This document shows positions 1 through 9,284 of a stretch of DNA of 64,000 nt, piece after piece (position 1 is the stretch's first letter; each line of letters starts with the position of its first letter). This DNA is from Betaproteobacteria bacterium. GTDB lineage: Bacteria; Pseudomonadota; Gammaproteobacteria; Burkholderiales; Casimicrobiaceae. The position numbers were made by a program, and so were the translations under genes. The notes below the pieces were generated by a model. The model was not told the origin of the DNA and searched no databases. It saw nothing but the letters and a program-made list of their open reading frames with translations. The stretch is from contig JAAFJO010000002.1 in assembly GCA_013298145.1 (NCBI GenBank), forward strand, positions 124,001-188,000. Reading direction: 5' to 3'.

Positions 1-819
1 CTCTGGCGTATCAACGCGCAGGTTTCGCGTGGCGCTCATCGTGAAGCCAAAGTCTTCTGGATGAATTTCGTATTCGGTAATCTTGCCGTCCTTCAGCTCG
101 CCCACGAGCGTGCCTGCGCCAAGAGAGATTTCGTCAAGCGAATCGCGGCCATGAACGACCAACACGTGATTCGCGCCTAAGCGTTGCATCACGCGCACCT
201 GAATCCCAACGAGATCGGGGTGGAATACGCCCATCATCGTGTTCGGTGCGCTCGCGGGATTGGTCAGCGGGCCAAGAATATTGAAGATTGTTTTCACGCC
301 CATTTCGCGGCGAATCGGAGCCACCGCTTTCATCGCCGCATGATGATTCGGCGCAAACATGAACCCGATGCCGACTTCGCGAATGCTCTGCGCGATCTGC
401 TCGGGTGAAAGCATGATGTTGACGCCAAGCGCTTCGAGCACATCTGCCGCACCGCTGCGCGAAGAAACACCGCGATTTCCGTGCTTTGCCACCTTGGCGC
501 CGGCGGCTGCGGCAACGAACATTGATGCTGTTGAGATATTGAACGTGTGCGACATATCGCCACCTGTGCCCACCACATCCACCAGGTTCGGCTCGTTATC
601 GATTGGCACCTTGATGGAGAGTTCGCGCATCACCTGCGCAGCCGCTGCGACTTCTCCGATTGTTTCTTTCTTGACCCTAAGCCCCATCAGGAACGCCGCT
701 GCCTGAGCTTGAGTAAATTCGCCGTTCATGAGTTTGCGCATGAGCGAGAGCATTTCGTCATGAAAAATTTCACGATGCTCAACGGTGCGTTGAATAGCTT
801 CTTGGATAGAGATAGGCAT
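1..819 (-). CDS. trpD: Anthranilate phosphoribosyltransferase, C-terminus cut by window edge
   Basis: Transfers phosphoribose from PRPP to anthranilate, the second step of tryptophan synthesis, in the cytosol. 273 codons are present from the ATG at 817-819; the end lies left of the window. Family motifs are visible: the glycine-rich PRPP loop [17 protein letters not shown] (about residues 80-96), KHGNRG just after it, and the metal-site region RRE further on. About 90 bases separate it from trpG upstream, so it is probably the fourth gene of the trpE-ltaE-trpG-trpD run. trpC would be expected next, outside the window. Nothing is odd in the visible part. Confidence 0.95.
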   Translation of the reverse strand, partial: MPISIQEAIQRTVEHREIFHDEMLSLMRKLMNGEFTQAQAAAFLMGLRVKKETIGEVAAAAQVMRELSIKVPIDNEPNLVDVVGTGGDMSHTFNISTASMFVAAAAGAKVAKHGNRGVSSRSGAADVLEALGVNIMLSPEQIAQSIREVGIGFMFAPNHHAAMKAVAPIRREMGVKTIFNILGPLTNPASAPNTMMGVFHPDLVGIQVRVMQRLGANHVLVVHGRDSLDEISLGAGTLVGELKDGKITEYEIHPEDFGFTMSATRNLRVDTPE

Positions 820-912
820 AGTTTTCTTTCTTAGCCGCGAACGATCAGTGATTTGGGCGAACTCGGCCCGCGTTTCAAATCATGGGCGGTTAGTGTGAAT
901 CTGTCGTGAAAA

Positions 913-1476
913 TCAAAGAGATAAAAAATTCTTCAGCAAATCATGACCGTGTTCGGTCAAGATTGATTCTGGGTGAAACTGTACGCCCCATACAGGTAAC
1001 GTTTTGTGGCGAACACCCATGATTTCGCCATCGTCACTCTCCGCTGTAATCGAGAGGTCAGGCGGCAGACTGGTGCGCTCGATCACGAGCGAGTGGTAGC
1101 GAATCACTGTGTAAGGCGAAGGAATGCCAGCGAAACAATCTTGTCGATTGTGGGATATCACAGACGTCTTTCCATGCATCACCCGTTTGGCGCGCACGAT
1201 CGTGCCACCGAACGCGGCGCCGATCGACTGATGGCCGAGACACACGCCAAGGATGGGCACTTTGCCTGCGAAATGCTTAATGAGCGGCACAGAAATGCCT
1301 GCTTCATTCGGTGTGCACGGGCCGGGCGATACAACGATACGCTCGGGTTTCTTGTCGCTGACGCCGTTGACATCAATCGCATCATTGCGAACCACCTCAA
1401 CGTCTTCACCCAGCTCGCCCAGATACTGCGCCAAGTTATAGGTAAAGCTGTCGTAGTTGTCGATGAGCAGAATCAT
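913..1476 (-). CDS. trpG: Anthranilate synthase component II (glutamine amidotransferase)
   Basis: Supplies ammonia from glutamine to TrpE for anthranilate formation. The 187-residue protein is a stand-alone class I amidotransferase of normal length. The nucleophile lies in GVCLGHQ (C79) and the partner residues in HPES (H168, E170); the oxyanion region SPGPCTP is at residues 50-56. Its ATG overlaps the stop of ltaE in an ATGA, which implies translational coupling to that gene rather than directly to trpE. It could double as the pabA product for folate synthesis, as in many bacteria with one copy; that is an inference. Confidence 0.95.
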   Translation of the reverse strand: MILLIDNYDSFTYNLAQYLGELGEDVEVVRNDAIDVNGVSDKKPERIVVSPGPCTPNEAGISVPLIKHFAGKVPILGVCLGHQSIGAAFGGTIVRAKRVMHGKTSVISHNRQDCFAGIPSPYTVIRYHSLVIERTSLPPDLSITAESDDGEIMGVRHKTLPVWGVQFHPESILTEHGHDLLKNFLSL

Positions 1477-2516
1477 GATCGTGCTCCCGAATAGAACTCG
1501 GAAACGGTCGCCACGAAGCGCAGGATGTCCTCCTGCGTAACATCGTGATGCGTGACCAGCCGTGTGCTGTAGACGCCTTGCATCAGCATCCCACGTGATT
1601 TGAGAAAGGCTTCAATCGTTACTTCTCCGCGCGCTGCTGGTGCTTTCGGGAGCTCCACAAACACCATATTCGTAGCCTGGCTCGTCATCTTTACGCCGTC
1701 AATTTTTACGAGCGCTTCTGCGAGCAGGCGCGCGTTGTCGTGATCGTTTGCGAGGCGCGCTACGTGGTGATCAAGCGCGTACACACACGCGGCGCCGATG
1801 AAACCGGATTGCCGCATGCCACCGCCCAGCACTTTCCGCCAACGGAACGCACGCTCAATAAGTGCTTTACTGCCGACGAGCAACGCGCCAGCGGGCGCGC
1901 CAAGCCCCTTCGACATGCAGAGCGAGACTGAATCGAATGGCTTGCAGATATCGGCAATCGAAGCGTTCGACGCAACCGCCGCATTAAATGCTCGCGCGCC
2001 GTCAAGATGGACGGCCAAGCCTTTTGATCGAGCAAATACGCTAGCCTCGGCCACGTAAGCCGCAGGCAGTACTTTGCCGCTCCAAGTGTTTTCGAGTGCG
2101 AGCAGCGCAGAGCGAGCGAAGTGTGCGCCGAGGCCCGGGCCATACGGTTTGATCGCGCTCGCAATTTTCGCGATTGGAATACTGCCGTCCGCCTCTTGTT
2201 CGAGTGGTTGAGGCACGACGCTACCGAGCACCGCTGCGCCGCCGCCTTCCCATCGATAGGTGTGAGCCATCTGACCAACAATGTACTCATCGCCGCGCTC
2301 GCAATGGGCCATGATTGCGGCAAGATTGCTTTGCGTGCCCGTGGGAAGAAATAGCGCGGCTTCTTTCCCGGTACGCTCGGCGATCACTGCGCAGAGCCGA
2401 TTCACGGTGGGATCATCGCCCCACACATCATCGCCAACCTCTGCCGACATCATCGCCTGCAGCATGCCAGCCGTTGGGCGTGTCACTGTGTCGCTGCGTA
2501 AATCGATTACTTTCAT
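1473..2516 (-). CDS. ltaE: Low-specificity L-threonine aldolase
   Basis: A PLP enzyme of 347 residues that splits L-threonine and L-allo-threonine to glycine and acetaldehyde. Visible family marks are [11 protein letters not shown] at the N-terminus, the ring-stacking histidine region [12 protein letters not shown] (H84), HLDGAR (D172, binds the PLP nitrogen) and [10 protein letters not shown] (K203, Schiff-base lysine). The location is unusual: it fills the space between trpE and trpG, and both junctions are 4-nt ATGA overlaps, so it looks like a long-standing operon member and not a passing insertion. Codon style matches its neighbours. A role beyond glycine/threonine balance is not visible from sequence. 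Confidence 0.93.
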   Translation of the reverse strand: MKVIDLRSDTVTRPTAGMLQAMMSAEVGDDVWGDDPTVNRLCAVIAERTGKEAALFLPTGTQSNLAAIMAHCERGDEYIVGQMAHTYRWEGGGAAVLGSVVPQPLEQEADGSIPIAKIASAIKPYGPGLGAHFARSALLALENTWSGKVLPAAYVAEASVFARSKGLAVHLDGARAFNAAVASNASIADICKPFDSVSLCMSKGLGAPAGALLVGSKALIERAFRWRKVLGGGMRQSGFIGAACVYALDHHVARLANDHDNARLLAEALVKIDGVKMTSQATNMVFVELPKAPAARGEVTIEAFLKSRGMLMQGVYSTRLVTHHDVTQEDILRFVATVSEFYSGARS

Positions 2517-3997
2517 TGAGCAACTCCGTCAAGACCGCGCTGAACCATCTCCGCAGCGCGCAGCACTGATCGGGTTTTCTGCAACGTCTCTTCCCATTCT
2601 TTGGAGGGCACGGAATCGTGAACGATGCCGGCGCCTGCTTGCGCGTAAAGCTTTCCGTCTTTGATGATTGCAGTGCGAATAGCGATACACATATCCATGT
2701 CACCCTGATAACTCATGTATCCCACCGCGCCACCGTAAATGTTTCGCTTGACGGGCTCAACTTCATGGATGATTTCAAGCGCACGTATCTTGGGCGCGCC
2801 CGAGAGCGTGCCTGCGGGGAAGGTCGCGCGAAGCACGTCAATATTGTTGGTGCCGGGCTTCAAAGTGCCTTCCACATTACTCACGATATGCATCACATGC
2901 GAGTAGCGCTCAATCGTCATCTTGTCTTTAACGACCACGCTACCTGTTTTTGCAATTCGCCCGACATCATTACGGCCCAGATCGATCAGCATCACATGCT
3001 CAGCGACTTCTTTCTCATCGTTGATCAGCTCATCGGCTAATGCATCATCTTCTTCGCGGGTCGCGCCGCGTTTTCGCGTGCCTGCGATGGGGCGGACGGT
3101 GACTGTCTCGCCTTCCTTACGAACGAGGATTTCTGGCGATGCGCCCACCACATGAAAATCGCCGAAGTTATAGAAAAACATGTAGGGCGACGGATTGAGC
3201 GTGCGCAACGCGCGGTAGAGCGAAATCGGAGGCTCAGGGAAATCCATCTGCATGCGCTGCGATGGAACGACTTGCATGCAATCGCCCGCAGCAATGTAGT
3301 CTTTGCAAACTTGAACTGCGGCTTCGTAGCTTGCTTGACCCACTTGCGATACCGCGTTGACCACCGTGGTTGCGTGTTGCAGCGGCAGTTTCGCCGGTTC
3401 GCGCAATTTGGCACGCAACTCGGCAAGGCGTAGGTTTGCGCGCATGAAGGCGTCGGGCTTTGCGGGATCGGCGTAAACGATCAAGGAAATCGTGCCTGAG
3501 AGATTGTCGACGACAGCCAATTCCTCGGTGAGTAGCAACAGAATGTCGGGCACGCCGAGTTGGTCGGGTTTCGCGTCCTGCTGGTAGCGTTTGCCAAGAC
3601 GCGGCTCGATGTAGCCTGCCGTTTCAAATCCGAAATAGCCAGTGAGCCCGCCCGCGAAGCGCGGCAACCCTGGAACGGTGGCTACTTTGAACTGGGCTTG
3701 ATAGGCCGCAAGGTAATCGAGCGGGTCGGCAACGGTCTGCTTGGTTGGGCCGTATTCGGTGATGTGCGTGACCTCGAAGCCGCGAACTTCGATACGTGAG
3801 CGCGTGCGCAAGCCGATGAAACTGTATCGACCGAAGCGCTCGCCGCCGACGACTGATTCAAGCAAGAACGTGTATCGATCGTTTGCAAGTTTGAGGTAGA
3901 TCGACAACGGTGTGTCGAGGTCGGCAAGCGTTTGCTCGACCAATGGAATTCGCGTAAAGCCTTGTTGCGCGAGCTTGAGAAATTCTTGTTCAGTCAT
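2513..3997 (-). CDS. trpE: Anthranilate synthase component I
   Basis: Converts chorismate to anthranilate using ammonia from TrpG; first committed step to tryptophan. The 494-residue protein has the feedback-inhibition element LLES (residues 45-48) near the N-terminus. The C-terminal chorismate-binding domain shows [29 protein letters not shown] and [11 protein letters not shown]. Length and motifs are normal, so it should be active and tryptophan-sensitive. The stop overlaps the ltaE start as ATGA. The upstream 235-base gap to gph carries two inverted repeats and a dispersed repeat, and is where a separate trp promoter could lie. Confidence 0.96.
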   Translation of the reverse strand: MTEQEFLKLAQQGFTRIPLVEQTLADLDTPLSIYLKLANDRYTFLLESVVGGERFGRYSFIGLRTRSRIEVRGFEVTHITEYGPTKQTVADPLDYLAAYQAQFKVATVPGLPRFAGGLTGYFGFETAGYIEPRLGKRYQQDAKPDQLGVPDILLLLTEELAVVDNLSGTISLIVYADPAKPDAFMRANLRLAELRAKLREPAKLPLQHATTVVNAVSQVGQASYEAAVQVCKDYIAAGDCMQVVPSQRMQMDFPEPPISLYRALRTLNPSPYMFFYNFGDFHVVGASPEILVRKEGETVTVRPIAGTRKRGATREEDDALADELINDEKEVAEHVMLIDLGRNDVGRIAKTGSVVVKDKMTIERYSHVMHIVSNVEGTLKPGTNNIDVLRATFPAGTLSGAPKIRALEIIHEVEPVKRNIYGGAVGYMSYQGDMDMCIAIRTAIIKDGKLYAQAGAGIVHDSVPSKEWEETLQKTRSVLRAAEMVQRGLDGVAQ

Positions 3998-4019
3998 GGG
4001 ACAGCATGTCTTTTTTTGT

Positions 4020-4056
4020 CTCCCCTCGCCCTCGGGGAGAGGGGGCGGGGGTGAGG
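4020..4056. repeat. Dispersed CCCTCTCCC-type palindromic repeat
   Basis: A GC-rich palindrome (CTCCCCTCGCC followed by GGGGAGAGG, then GGGGGTGAGGG) between gph and trpE. Two further copies of the same unit lie at 22085-22247. It has no coding potential. Confidence 0.7.
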
Positions 4057-4057
4057 G

Positions 4058-4146
4058 AAACTGTCAGGTTTCGTGCTTGGGGCGAAAGGCCCTCATTTCG
4101 ACTGACAGTTTGGTTCTTGGTGTTGCGGTGTGACATCTCGTCACAC
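4058..4146. promoter_or_regulatory. Two inverted repeats upstream of trpE
   Basis: AAACTGTCAG at 4058-4067 is perfectly matched by CTGACAGTTT at 4102-4111 (34-nt loop). GTGTGAC at 4128-4134 is matched by GTCACAC at 4140-4146 (5-nt loop). Both lie in the gph-trpE gap, so either could be an operator or a leader hairpin for trpE. The second resembles a TGTGA/TCACA site, but its spacer is 7 rather than the 6 bases of a CRP-type site. I found no leader peptide with repeated Trp codons. Confidence 0.4.
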
Positions 4147-4232
4147 GTGCGCTCGCAACCAGCGCAAAGCAGATTGGTAGGCCTAACGCCACCAACCTCC
4201 AGAGCTTTGCCACCAAGAACGAGTCGAACGAA

Positions 4233-4931
4233 TCATGCTGTTTTAAGAAGTCGCGCCGCGTCAAGAAGCGGCGCAATGTCTTGAAATGTATCGACAATCG
4301 CGTCGGCTTGCAAATCGACCAGCGTTTCGCCCTCGGAGTAACCATAGGTAAGAAGCACGACGGGCGCGCCTGCTGCCTGTGCGCTTCGCGAATCGTTGCC
4401 CGAGTCACCAATCATCAACATCTCGCGCGGATGCACCTGCATCAAGCCAGCGGCATAGAACATCATGCCCGGATCAGGCTTGTTTGTGGTGAGCGTATCG
4501 CCACACACGCAGTGATCGAAGTAGCGTGAGAGCTCGAAGTGCTCGAGCAATTGCTCGGTGTATGAGCGCCATTTATTGGTGACAACCGCCATCGGCAGCT
4601 TACGCGACTTGAAGAGCTCAAGCGCGTCAATTACACCGGGATAGAGCGTCGTCTCGTCGAACAAATGCGCGGCGTAGTGCTTTCGATAAAGCGACATCGC
4701 GTGAGCTTTTTCTTCGTCACTGGGTTCGCGCTGCATCACCTCACGCAACGATTTACGCATGTGTTCGCCAAGCCCTTTGCCGACGAAGGTTTTCACCAGT
4801 TCGATGTCAAGCGTGCGATGGCCCAATTCAGCAAGCGTGCGATTCACCGCACCGCAAAGATCTGGAATCGTATCGAGAAGCGTCCCGTCAAGATCGATTG
4901 CGAGCGCTGACACGCGTTGGAGTGATTTCAC
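4233..4931 (-). CDS. gph: Phosphoglycolate phosphatase (HAD family)
   Basis: Hydrolyses 2-phosphoglycolate to glycolate, clearing a product of DNA repair or of oxygenase side reactions. The 232-residue protein has all HAD motifs: DLDGT with D13 and D15, VVTNK with T118, K151 in TNKPDP, and GDSGND with D176 and D180. The position between rpe and trpE is common in betaproteobacteria and supports the gph name over other HAD phosphatases. It starts 3 bases after the upstream glutaredoxin stop, so the two are probably cotranscribed. Confidence 0.9.
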   Translation of the reverse strand: MKSLQRVSALAIDLDGTLLDTIPDLCGAVNRTLAELGHRTLDIELVKTFVGKGLGEHMRKSLREVMQREPSDEEKAHAMSLYRKHYAAHLFDETTLYPGVIDALELFKSRKLPMAVVTNKWRSYTEQLLEHFELSRYFDHCVCGDTLTTNKPDPGMMFYAAGLMQVHPREMLMIGDSGNDSRSAQAAGAPVVLLTYGYSEGETLVDLQADAIVDTFQDIAPLLDAARLLKTA

Positions 4932-4934
4932 GAA

Positions 4935-5270
4935 CTAACCTTTCACGGCCGCGAGGATTCGCTTTTCGTTATAGCCGCGAATGATTTGGTCACCGGCCTC
5001 TAAGAGCGGCACGCCACCGCCGCCCAATGCGCGATAGAGCTTTGCGCCTTCGGCAGAGGTTTCGATGTCGAACTCACGATAGCGGACTCCCTCGCGCGCG
5101 AGCAAATCGCGAGTGGCTTTACAGTACCCGCACCAGCTCGTAGCGTAGAGCACCACTTCGCCGCGCTGCGCGAACTCTGACTTCGTTGCGCCGCCCCCGA
5201 GAAGCGCGGAAATCTTGCCCCAGTTCAGCGCGAGCGCCAAAACGAAAATCAGGAAGATGATTTTTTTCAT
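4935..5270 (-). CDS. Membrane-anchored or exported glutaredoxin-like protein
   Basis: A 111-residue protein with an N-terminal hydrophobic segment (about residues 4-16) followed by a glutaredoxin fold. The redox motif is WCGYC (C47, C50), and a cis-proline sits in GGVPLL (P88), as in the NrdH/glutaredoxin family. The N-terminal segment suggests that the domain works in the periplasm or at the inner-membrane face, in thiol-disulfide exchange. It lies between rpe and gph on the same strand. The partner reductase is unknown; a DsbD-type protein encoded at 55.4 kb is a possible electron donor (inference). Confidence 0.8.
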   Translation of the reverse strand: MKKIIFLIFVLALALNWGKISALLGGGATKSEFAQRGEVVLYATSWCGYCKATRDLLAREGVRYREFDIETSAEGAKLYRALGGGGVPLLEAGDQIIRGYNEKRILAAVKG

Positions 5271-5354
5271 AACTCAATTTATCCACGAAAACGCGGTGTG
5301 TGTCTTGCGTGGGTGGAGCTTGTCGGCACACACGATCAAAACACTGTGAAAATT

Positions 5355-5408
5355 TTGCGACGAAATAGGATTTTTATTGGGCAAGGGGCTCAAAAAAATA
5401 CGTCGCAA
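5355..5408. other. AT-rich hairpin between rpe and the glutaredoxin gene
   Basis: TTGCGACG (5355-5362) and CGTCGCAA (5401-5408) form perfect 8-bp arms. The interior pairs further through ATTTTT and AAAAAAT, with GGGGCTC near the tip. It stands inside the 192-base gap after rpe, where it could act as an attenuator or processing site. A related core occurs at 39.7 kb and inside the gene at 55.4 kb. Confidence 0.4.
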
Positions 5409-5462
5409 GAAGTAGATAAAACGCTAGTAAGCCCTGGATAAGCTTGGGGTAGACGGCGATAG

Positions 5463-6146
5463 CTAGATTCTCGCAAGTGCCGCACGCATGCTCGAAATCG
5501 CGTTCGCGTAGCTAGGTGCACCGTAGATTGCAGAGCCCGCAACAAACGTATCTGCACCCGCTGCGGCTACCTTTGCGATGTTGTCTGCCTTGATGCCGCC
5601 GTCCACTTCAAGCAAAATTTTGCGCCCCGTGCGTTGCTCTGCGGCATCAATGCGCTCGCGCACTTCAGCGATTTTCGGCAACACGCCATCGATAAATTTT
5701 TGGCCACCAAATCCTGGGTTGACGCTCATTAGCAAAATCAAATCGAGCTTGTCGATCGTGTAGTCGAGATAGCTGAGCGGCGTTGCCGGATTGAATACCA
5801 GCCCCGCTTTGCAGCCCGCCTCGCGGATGAGGCCGATGGTGCGATCGATGTGCTCGCTTGCCTCGGGATGAAAACTGATGATGCTCGCCCCCGCTTTGGC
5901 GAATTCTGCGGCCACCGCGTCAACCGGCTTCACCATGAGATGCACATCAATCGGCGTGTTTCCCACATGCGGCTTGATCGCAGTGCAAACCATCGGACCG
6001 ATGGTGAGATTCGGAACGTAATGGTTATCCATCACGTCGAAATGAATCAAATCCGCACCCGCAGCGATCACCGCGCGTACTTCGTCACCGAGCTTTGCGA
6101 AGTCGGCCGACAGAATGGAAGGGGCGATTTGGTAATTGCGCGACAA
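5463..6146 (-). CDS. rpe: Ribulose-phosphate 3-epimerase
   Basis: Interconverts D-ribulose 5-phosphate and D-xylulose 5-phosphate in the pentose phosphate pathway. The TIM-barrel protein has 227 residues with the active-site set S10 (APSILSADF), H35 and D37 ([12 protein letters not shown]), H69 (DVHLMV) and D182 (EVDGGI). The start is TTG at 6144-6146, preceded by a good AAGGA site about 7 bases away, and no in-frame ATG fits better. It is divergent from apaG, and the two 5-prime ends are only about 35 bases apart, so they share a short promoter region. Confidence 0.94.
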   Translation of the reverse strand: MSRNYQIAPSILSADFAKLGDEVRAVIAAGADLIHFDVMDNHYVPNLTIGPMVCTAIKPHVGNTPIDVHLMVKPVDAVAAEFAKAGASIISFHPEASEHIDRTIGLIREAGCKAGLVFNPATPLSYLDYTIDKLDLILLMSVNPGFGGQKFIDGVLPKIAEVRERIDAAEQRTGRKILLEVDGGIKADNIAKVAAAGADTFVAGSAIYGAPSYANAISSMRAALARI

Positions 6147-6180
6147 TTTGAATTCCTTGTTTGGAGTTGCGAGCGAGATC

Positions 6181-6552
6181 GTGAAGTACAGCGTTGTTGT
6201 AGACCCTACGCCATTTTATTTGGCTGACCAAAGCGAGCCGGAGCGCGATCTCTTTACCTATGCCTATCACATCAATATTGTGAATGTAGGCGAAACGCCT
6301 GTGCAGCTCTTATCGCGCCACTGGATCATCACCGACGCCAATGGCCACGTAGAAGAGGTGAAGGGCGAAGGCGTGATTGGCAAACAACCGACGCTCGCAC
6401 CGGGCGAGAGCTTTCAGTACACAAGCGGTACGCAGTTCAAAACGCCGGTCGGTACGATGCATGGTAGCTACAGTTTTCGCGCCGAAGACGGCACCGAGTT
6501 CGACGCGCCGATTCCGAGGTTCACGTGTACTGCGAAACGGGTGTTGCATTGA
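6181..6552 (+). CDS. apaG: ApaG/CorD-type beta-sandwich protein
   Basis: A 123-residue protein of the ApaG family (fibronectin-like fold), linked to magnesium/cobalt resistance and Ap4A handling. The exact biochemical role is not settled. Hallmarks are [33 protein letters not shown], the nucleotide-site-like loop region [11 protein letters not shown] and [11 protein letters not shown] chose the GTG at 6181 because family members begin a few residues before the first strand. A TTG at 6136 would give 138 residues but would overlap the rpe start. Divergent from rpe. Confidence 0.9.
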   Translation: MKYSVVVDPTPFYLADQSEPERDLFTYAYHINIVNVGETPVQLLSRHWIITDANGHVEEVKGEGVIGKQPTLAPGESFQYTSGTQFKTPVGTMHGSYSFRAEDGTEFDAPIPRFTCTAKRVLH

Positions 6553-6707
6553 GCCGAAAGCGCAGATTCCTCATTGCGGTGTTAGCTCTAATGCTTGGCG
6601 TGCTCGCGTCCGCGTGGCTCGTGCGCGAAGTCCGCATCGATCAATGTCTCGACTCGGGAGGACATTGGAACGGTTCCGCTAACGCATGTAGCCATCGGCT
6701 CCATTGA
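6549..6707 (+). CDS. Small hypothetical membrane protein
   Basis: About 52 residues from a TTG whose last two bases form the apaG stop (TTGA overlap). A GTG at 6525 would add 8 residues. After a basic start (RKRR) comes one hydrophobic segment, FLIAVLALMLGVLASAWLV, and then a short outer part with the pattern IDQCLDSGGHWN...C. That Cys/Gly/Trp pattern recurs in small single-pass proteins of proteobacteria as far as I recall. Function is unknown. Confidence 0.55.
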   Translation: MSRKRRFLIAVLALMLGVLASAWLVREVRIDQCLDSGGHWNGSANACSHRLH

Positions 6708-6764
6708 GGGCCGCTTACTAGTTGGGTTGCCGGTTGTAGGCGCGAGGCCGCTCGCGAGAAAGGT

Positions 6765-6956
6765 CTACGATTTGGGCGGCGTGTCGTTATCTCGTATCTC
6801 GCCGCCATCTTGTACCTTCGCCTTGCGCCTCGCTTCTTCCATCTTTGCGCGATCCTTGGCTGATGTGCCTTTCATCACCCACCAAATGAGGCCGACAAAC
6901 AGCCCGCCAGCGACAGCTGCCTCAACGATGAAAATCCAAAAACCGCTTTCGAGCAT
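6765..6956 (-). CDS. Small single-pass membrane protein, unknown function
   Basis: A 63-residue protein with a hydrophobic segment at about residues 6-28 (FWIFIVEAAVAGGLFVGLIWW) followed by a charged, lysine- and arginine-rich tail. The hydrophobic-then-charged layout and the absence of a competing frame support a real gene. It is convergent with the small ORF upstream and divergent from the crotonase-fold gene. No function can be assigned. Confidence 0.6.
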   Translation of the reverse strand: MLESGFWIFIVEAAVAGGLFVGLIWWVMKGTSAKDRAKMEEARRKAKVQDGGEIRDNDTPPKS

Positions 6957-7131
6957 GGGGCGAAGAACTCAATCTGACGATTCCTCGATTATCTTTTGGA
7001 TCGCCGGGCTTCACCCGCAGGATAGCCCGGCTTGAAGTTGTGAAATCTATTCCTTTCGAGCCATCAGCGGGAACGAGGTGTCGCCGCTACATCTGTGTGG
7101 CGCTGAAGAAAACCCCGGATACGATTGCATT

Positions 7132-7869
7132 ATGAATTTTTCGTTGCTCAGCTTTCATCAATCCGACGATATAGCCTCAATCACGCTGGCGCGGGGTGTG
7201 AAGGCCAACGCCTTGTCGGCCGAGTTGGTGCAGGAGTTTGTGGGCGCACTGGAGGCGGCGCTAGCGCAGGGCACGCGCGTTGTGGTTATTCGCGGCGAGG
7301 GCGCGCATTTCTGTGCCGGTTTTGATTTATCCGATCTCGAAAGCGAGACGGATGAATCGCTGATTGAGCGACTGAAGCAGGCAGAATCGATGCTGCAAGC
7401 GCTCTACTACGCGCCAGTAGCCACCGCCGCGTTGATCCATGGCGGCGCGTACGGCGCAGGTTTTGATCTTGCAATGGCCTGCGATTACCGCCTTGCTGCG
7501 CCACAAGTGCGTTTCCGAATGCCGAGCTGGAAAATGGGTATCGCCATTGGCACGCATCGGCTCATCTCGCGCGTGGGGCCTGAGACTGCATTTCAGTGTT
7601 TGCGCAGCGCCGCGGTGCTGAATGCGGGCGACGCGTTGAGCGGGAAATTTGTCACCGAAATTGCTGATGAGGTCACCTGGGATCGGCGGCTGCAAGAAAT
7701 CGCTGCTGAGGTGCGATCACTCAGCGCGGACGCCTACGCTCAGCTTAAGCGGCTCACCCTTGCCGATACCCGAGCGGCAGACATGAAGGCGCTACTCGAT
7801 TCGCTCACCTGTGAGCCGCTTAAGCCGCGCATGGCGCGCTACGCGGGCACGCTGGGAAAAAGAGACTGA
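7132..7869 (+). CDS. Enoyl-CoA hydratase/isomerase (crotonase) family protein
   Basis: A 245-residue crotonase-fold protein. The oxyanion-hole segments are present: HFCAGFDL (residues 59-66) and HGGAYGAGFD (103-112). At the position where hydratases carry the first catalytic glutamate (PE in the segment after the second oxyanion turn) this protein has PSWKMG, so a classical hydratase reaction is doubtful; an isomerase or other crotonase reaction is likelier. The ATG at 7132 is preferred over a longer in-frame extension from 7078. It stands alone, so the context gives no pathway. Confidence 0.75.
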   Translation: MNFSLLSFHQSDDIASITLARGVKANALSAELVQEFVGALEAALAQGTRVVVIRGEGAHFCAGFDLSDLESETDESLIERLKQAESMLQALYYAPVATAALIHGGAYGAGFDLAMACDYRLAAPQVRFRMPSWKMGIAIGTHRLISRVGPETAFQCLRSAAVLNAGDALSGKFVTEIADEVTWDRRLQEIAAEVRSLSADAYAQLKRLTLADTRAADMKALLDSLTCEPLKPRMARYAGTLGKRD

Positions 7870-7975
7870 AGCTCCGTCCGCGGAGCGGTTACGGCGACCA
7901 CTAGCTGGTATGTCAGCCAAACGAGTCATCCCCAGCAGTTATGCGGACAAGCGAATGGACTTGAGCTCAATCAAA

Positions 7976-8020
7976 AACACACAAAAATAAAGCCACCGCC
8001 CAATTAAATCGGGCGGCGGC
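7976..8020 (-). terminator. Rho-independent terminator of the cytochrome c-prime gene
   Basis: Read on the minus strand, a stem of GCCGCCGCCC and GGGCGGTGGC (8020-8011 and 8001-7992) with a 9-base AT-rich loop is followed by a T-rich run. It lies 20 bases after the stop of the gene at 8040. Confidence 0.8.
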
Positions 8021-8039
8021 TCTTAGAGCAGAATCTAGA

Positions 8040-8492
8040 TTACTGCTTACGGAAATCGTCGTGGCAGGCTTTGCACGTGCCACCGACCACGCCGAATTGC
8101 TTCTTGAACTCAGCTTCATTGCCAGCGTTGGCGGCGGCGGCGAGCTTCACAAGTTCGGCTTCCATCTTGGCACCCGCTTCTTTGAACTTCGCGTTCTGCG
8201 TCCAGATTTCTGGCTTCGCTTTGGTGTTGCCTACGTTGTCAGTGCCGGCGACGAAGCCTTCCCATGGCATTTTCGAAAGCGCCACGAGATTGGTGGTGCG
8301 GCGCACCGCATCTTCTTTGTTGAACGGCGCTTCGCCCTTTGCCACCGCGCCCATGGGGCCGAAGTACCAGCCGATCAGCGCAAGCGCCGATTGGCGCTGC
8401 TTCACGAATTGCTCAGGACGCGGTTGAGCGAGAGCGGTGGTAGCAATGGCGACAGCGCCCACTGCGATTGCGATTTTTGTGAGTGACTTCAT
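8040..8492 (-). CDS. Cytochrome c-prime / c556 family protein, periplasmic
   Basis: A 150-residue exported haem protein. Residues 1-22 form a signal peptide ending ALA before Q23. The haem c motif CKACH is at 140-144, close to the C-terminus, as in the four-helix cytochrome c-prime family. These proteins carry electrons or bind NO; which applies here cannot be seen. It lies about 45 bases downstream of a cytochrome b561-type gene on the same strand, and such b/c pairs are common, which suggests that the b-type protein is its membrane partner. Confidence 0.9.
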   Translation of the reverse strand: MKSLTKIAIAVGAVAIATTALAQPRPEQFVKQRQSALALIGWYFGPMGAVAKGEAPFNKEDAVRRTTNLVALSKMPWEGFVAGTDNVGNTKAKPEIWTQNAKFKEAGAKMEAELVKLAAAANAGNEAEFKKQFGVVGGTCKACHDDFRKQ

Positions 8493-8537
8493 AAAACTTC
8501 CTAGATAAGAAAAAAACGTGAGGGAGAGTACAACTTG

Positions 8538-9245
8538 TTATTTTGAAAACCAGCTAGACCAATTCACAACGATAACGACGATAACGATAGCCGCCGAAAT
8601 CACCACGTAGCCCACAGTCGTGGATGCGGGCTTCGCGGCGCTTGCTTCGCTTGCAAGCTCGGCGGGCAACTCTTTTTTGCCGCTAAACATCGCGCGAATC
8701 AGACCTTCTTTTTTCACGAGCACGTGAAATAACACTGCGGCAATGTGAATGCCTACCAAGATCAAGAGCAGATCGCCGAGCGTGCGATGCCAGCTCATTG
8801 CCTTGAGCGCGGCTTCCAACGCGATGTAGCGCGCGAGCGGACCAGTCGTTGCAATCTCATCATCGCTTACGAGCCCCAACCCCGCCTGGAGAGCGAGGAG
8901 CAACAGCAGCACAATCACCATCCAGCCGCCCAAGGGGTTATGCGAGATTACATGCTGTGCGCCGCCCTTGACGAGCCCCAATCCGTAACGAATCGCCCGA
9001 GCCGGGCCGGAGACGAATGCGCTGAAACGCGCGTATTCACCGCCAACGAAGCCCCAAACGATACGAAAAAGCACCAGTGCCAAAATGGCGTAGCCCGAAA
9101 TCATGTGCCACTTGATCCAGGCGCCGCCCACTTTGCCGCTAATCGCTGAGATCGCGAAGAGCGTCACCAAACTCCAGTGAAACACGCGCACGAACACATC
9201 CCATACGGGAGCGCTTATGAGATGGGTGCTGGGTTTGGTCATCAA
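8538..9245 (-). CDS. Cytochrome b561-type membrane protein
   Basis: A 235-residue integral membrane protein with a diheme cytochrome b561/hydrogenase-b-subunit core. Four core helices are visible, with histidines at the expected places (H23, H47, and histidines in the MSWHRTLGD and GIHIAAVLFH segments). An extra C-terminal hydrophobic helix follows an alanine-rich linker. The likely role is transfer of electrons between the quinone pool and the adjacent periplasmic cytochrome c-prime (inference from gene order). The signature PVWDVFVRVFHW near the start is typical of the family. Confidence 0.88.
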   Translation of the reverse strand: MMTKPSTHLISAPVWDVFVRVFHWSLVTLFAISAISGKVGGAWIKWHMISGYAILALVLFRIVWGFVGGEYARFSAFVSGPARAIRYGLGLVKGGAQHVISHNPLGGWMVIVLLLLLALQAGLGLVSDDEIATTGPLARYIALEAALKAMSWHRTLGDLLLILVGIHIAAVLFHVLVKKEGLIRAMFSGKKELPAELASEASAAKPASTTVGYVVISAAIVIVVIVVNWSSWFSK

Positions 9246-9284
9246 AAATATCCTTGTTGTGGGGCGAGAGCGGAGAGTCGGCGT

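Noticed and set aside
4128..4146. CRP/FNR binding site
   Set aside because: The half-sites look right but the spacer is 7 bases instead of the required length.
3998..4232. trp attenuator with a Trp-rich leader peptide
   Set aside because: No short ORF with consecutive Trp codons and ribosome site was found before trpE.
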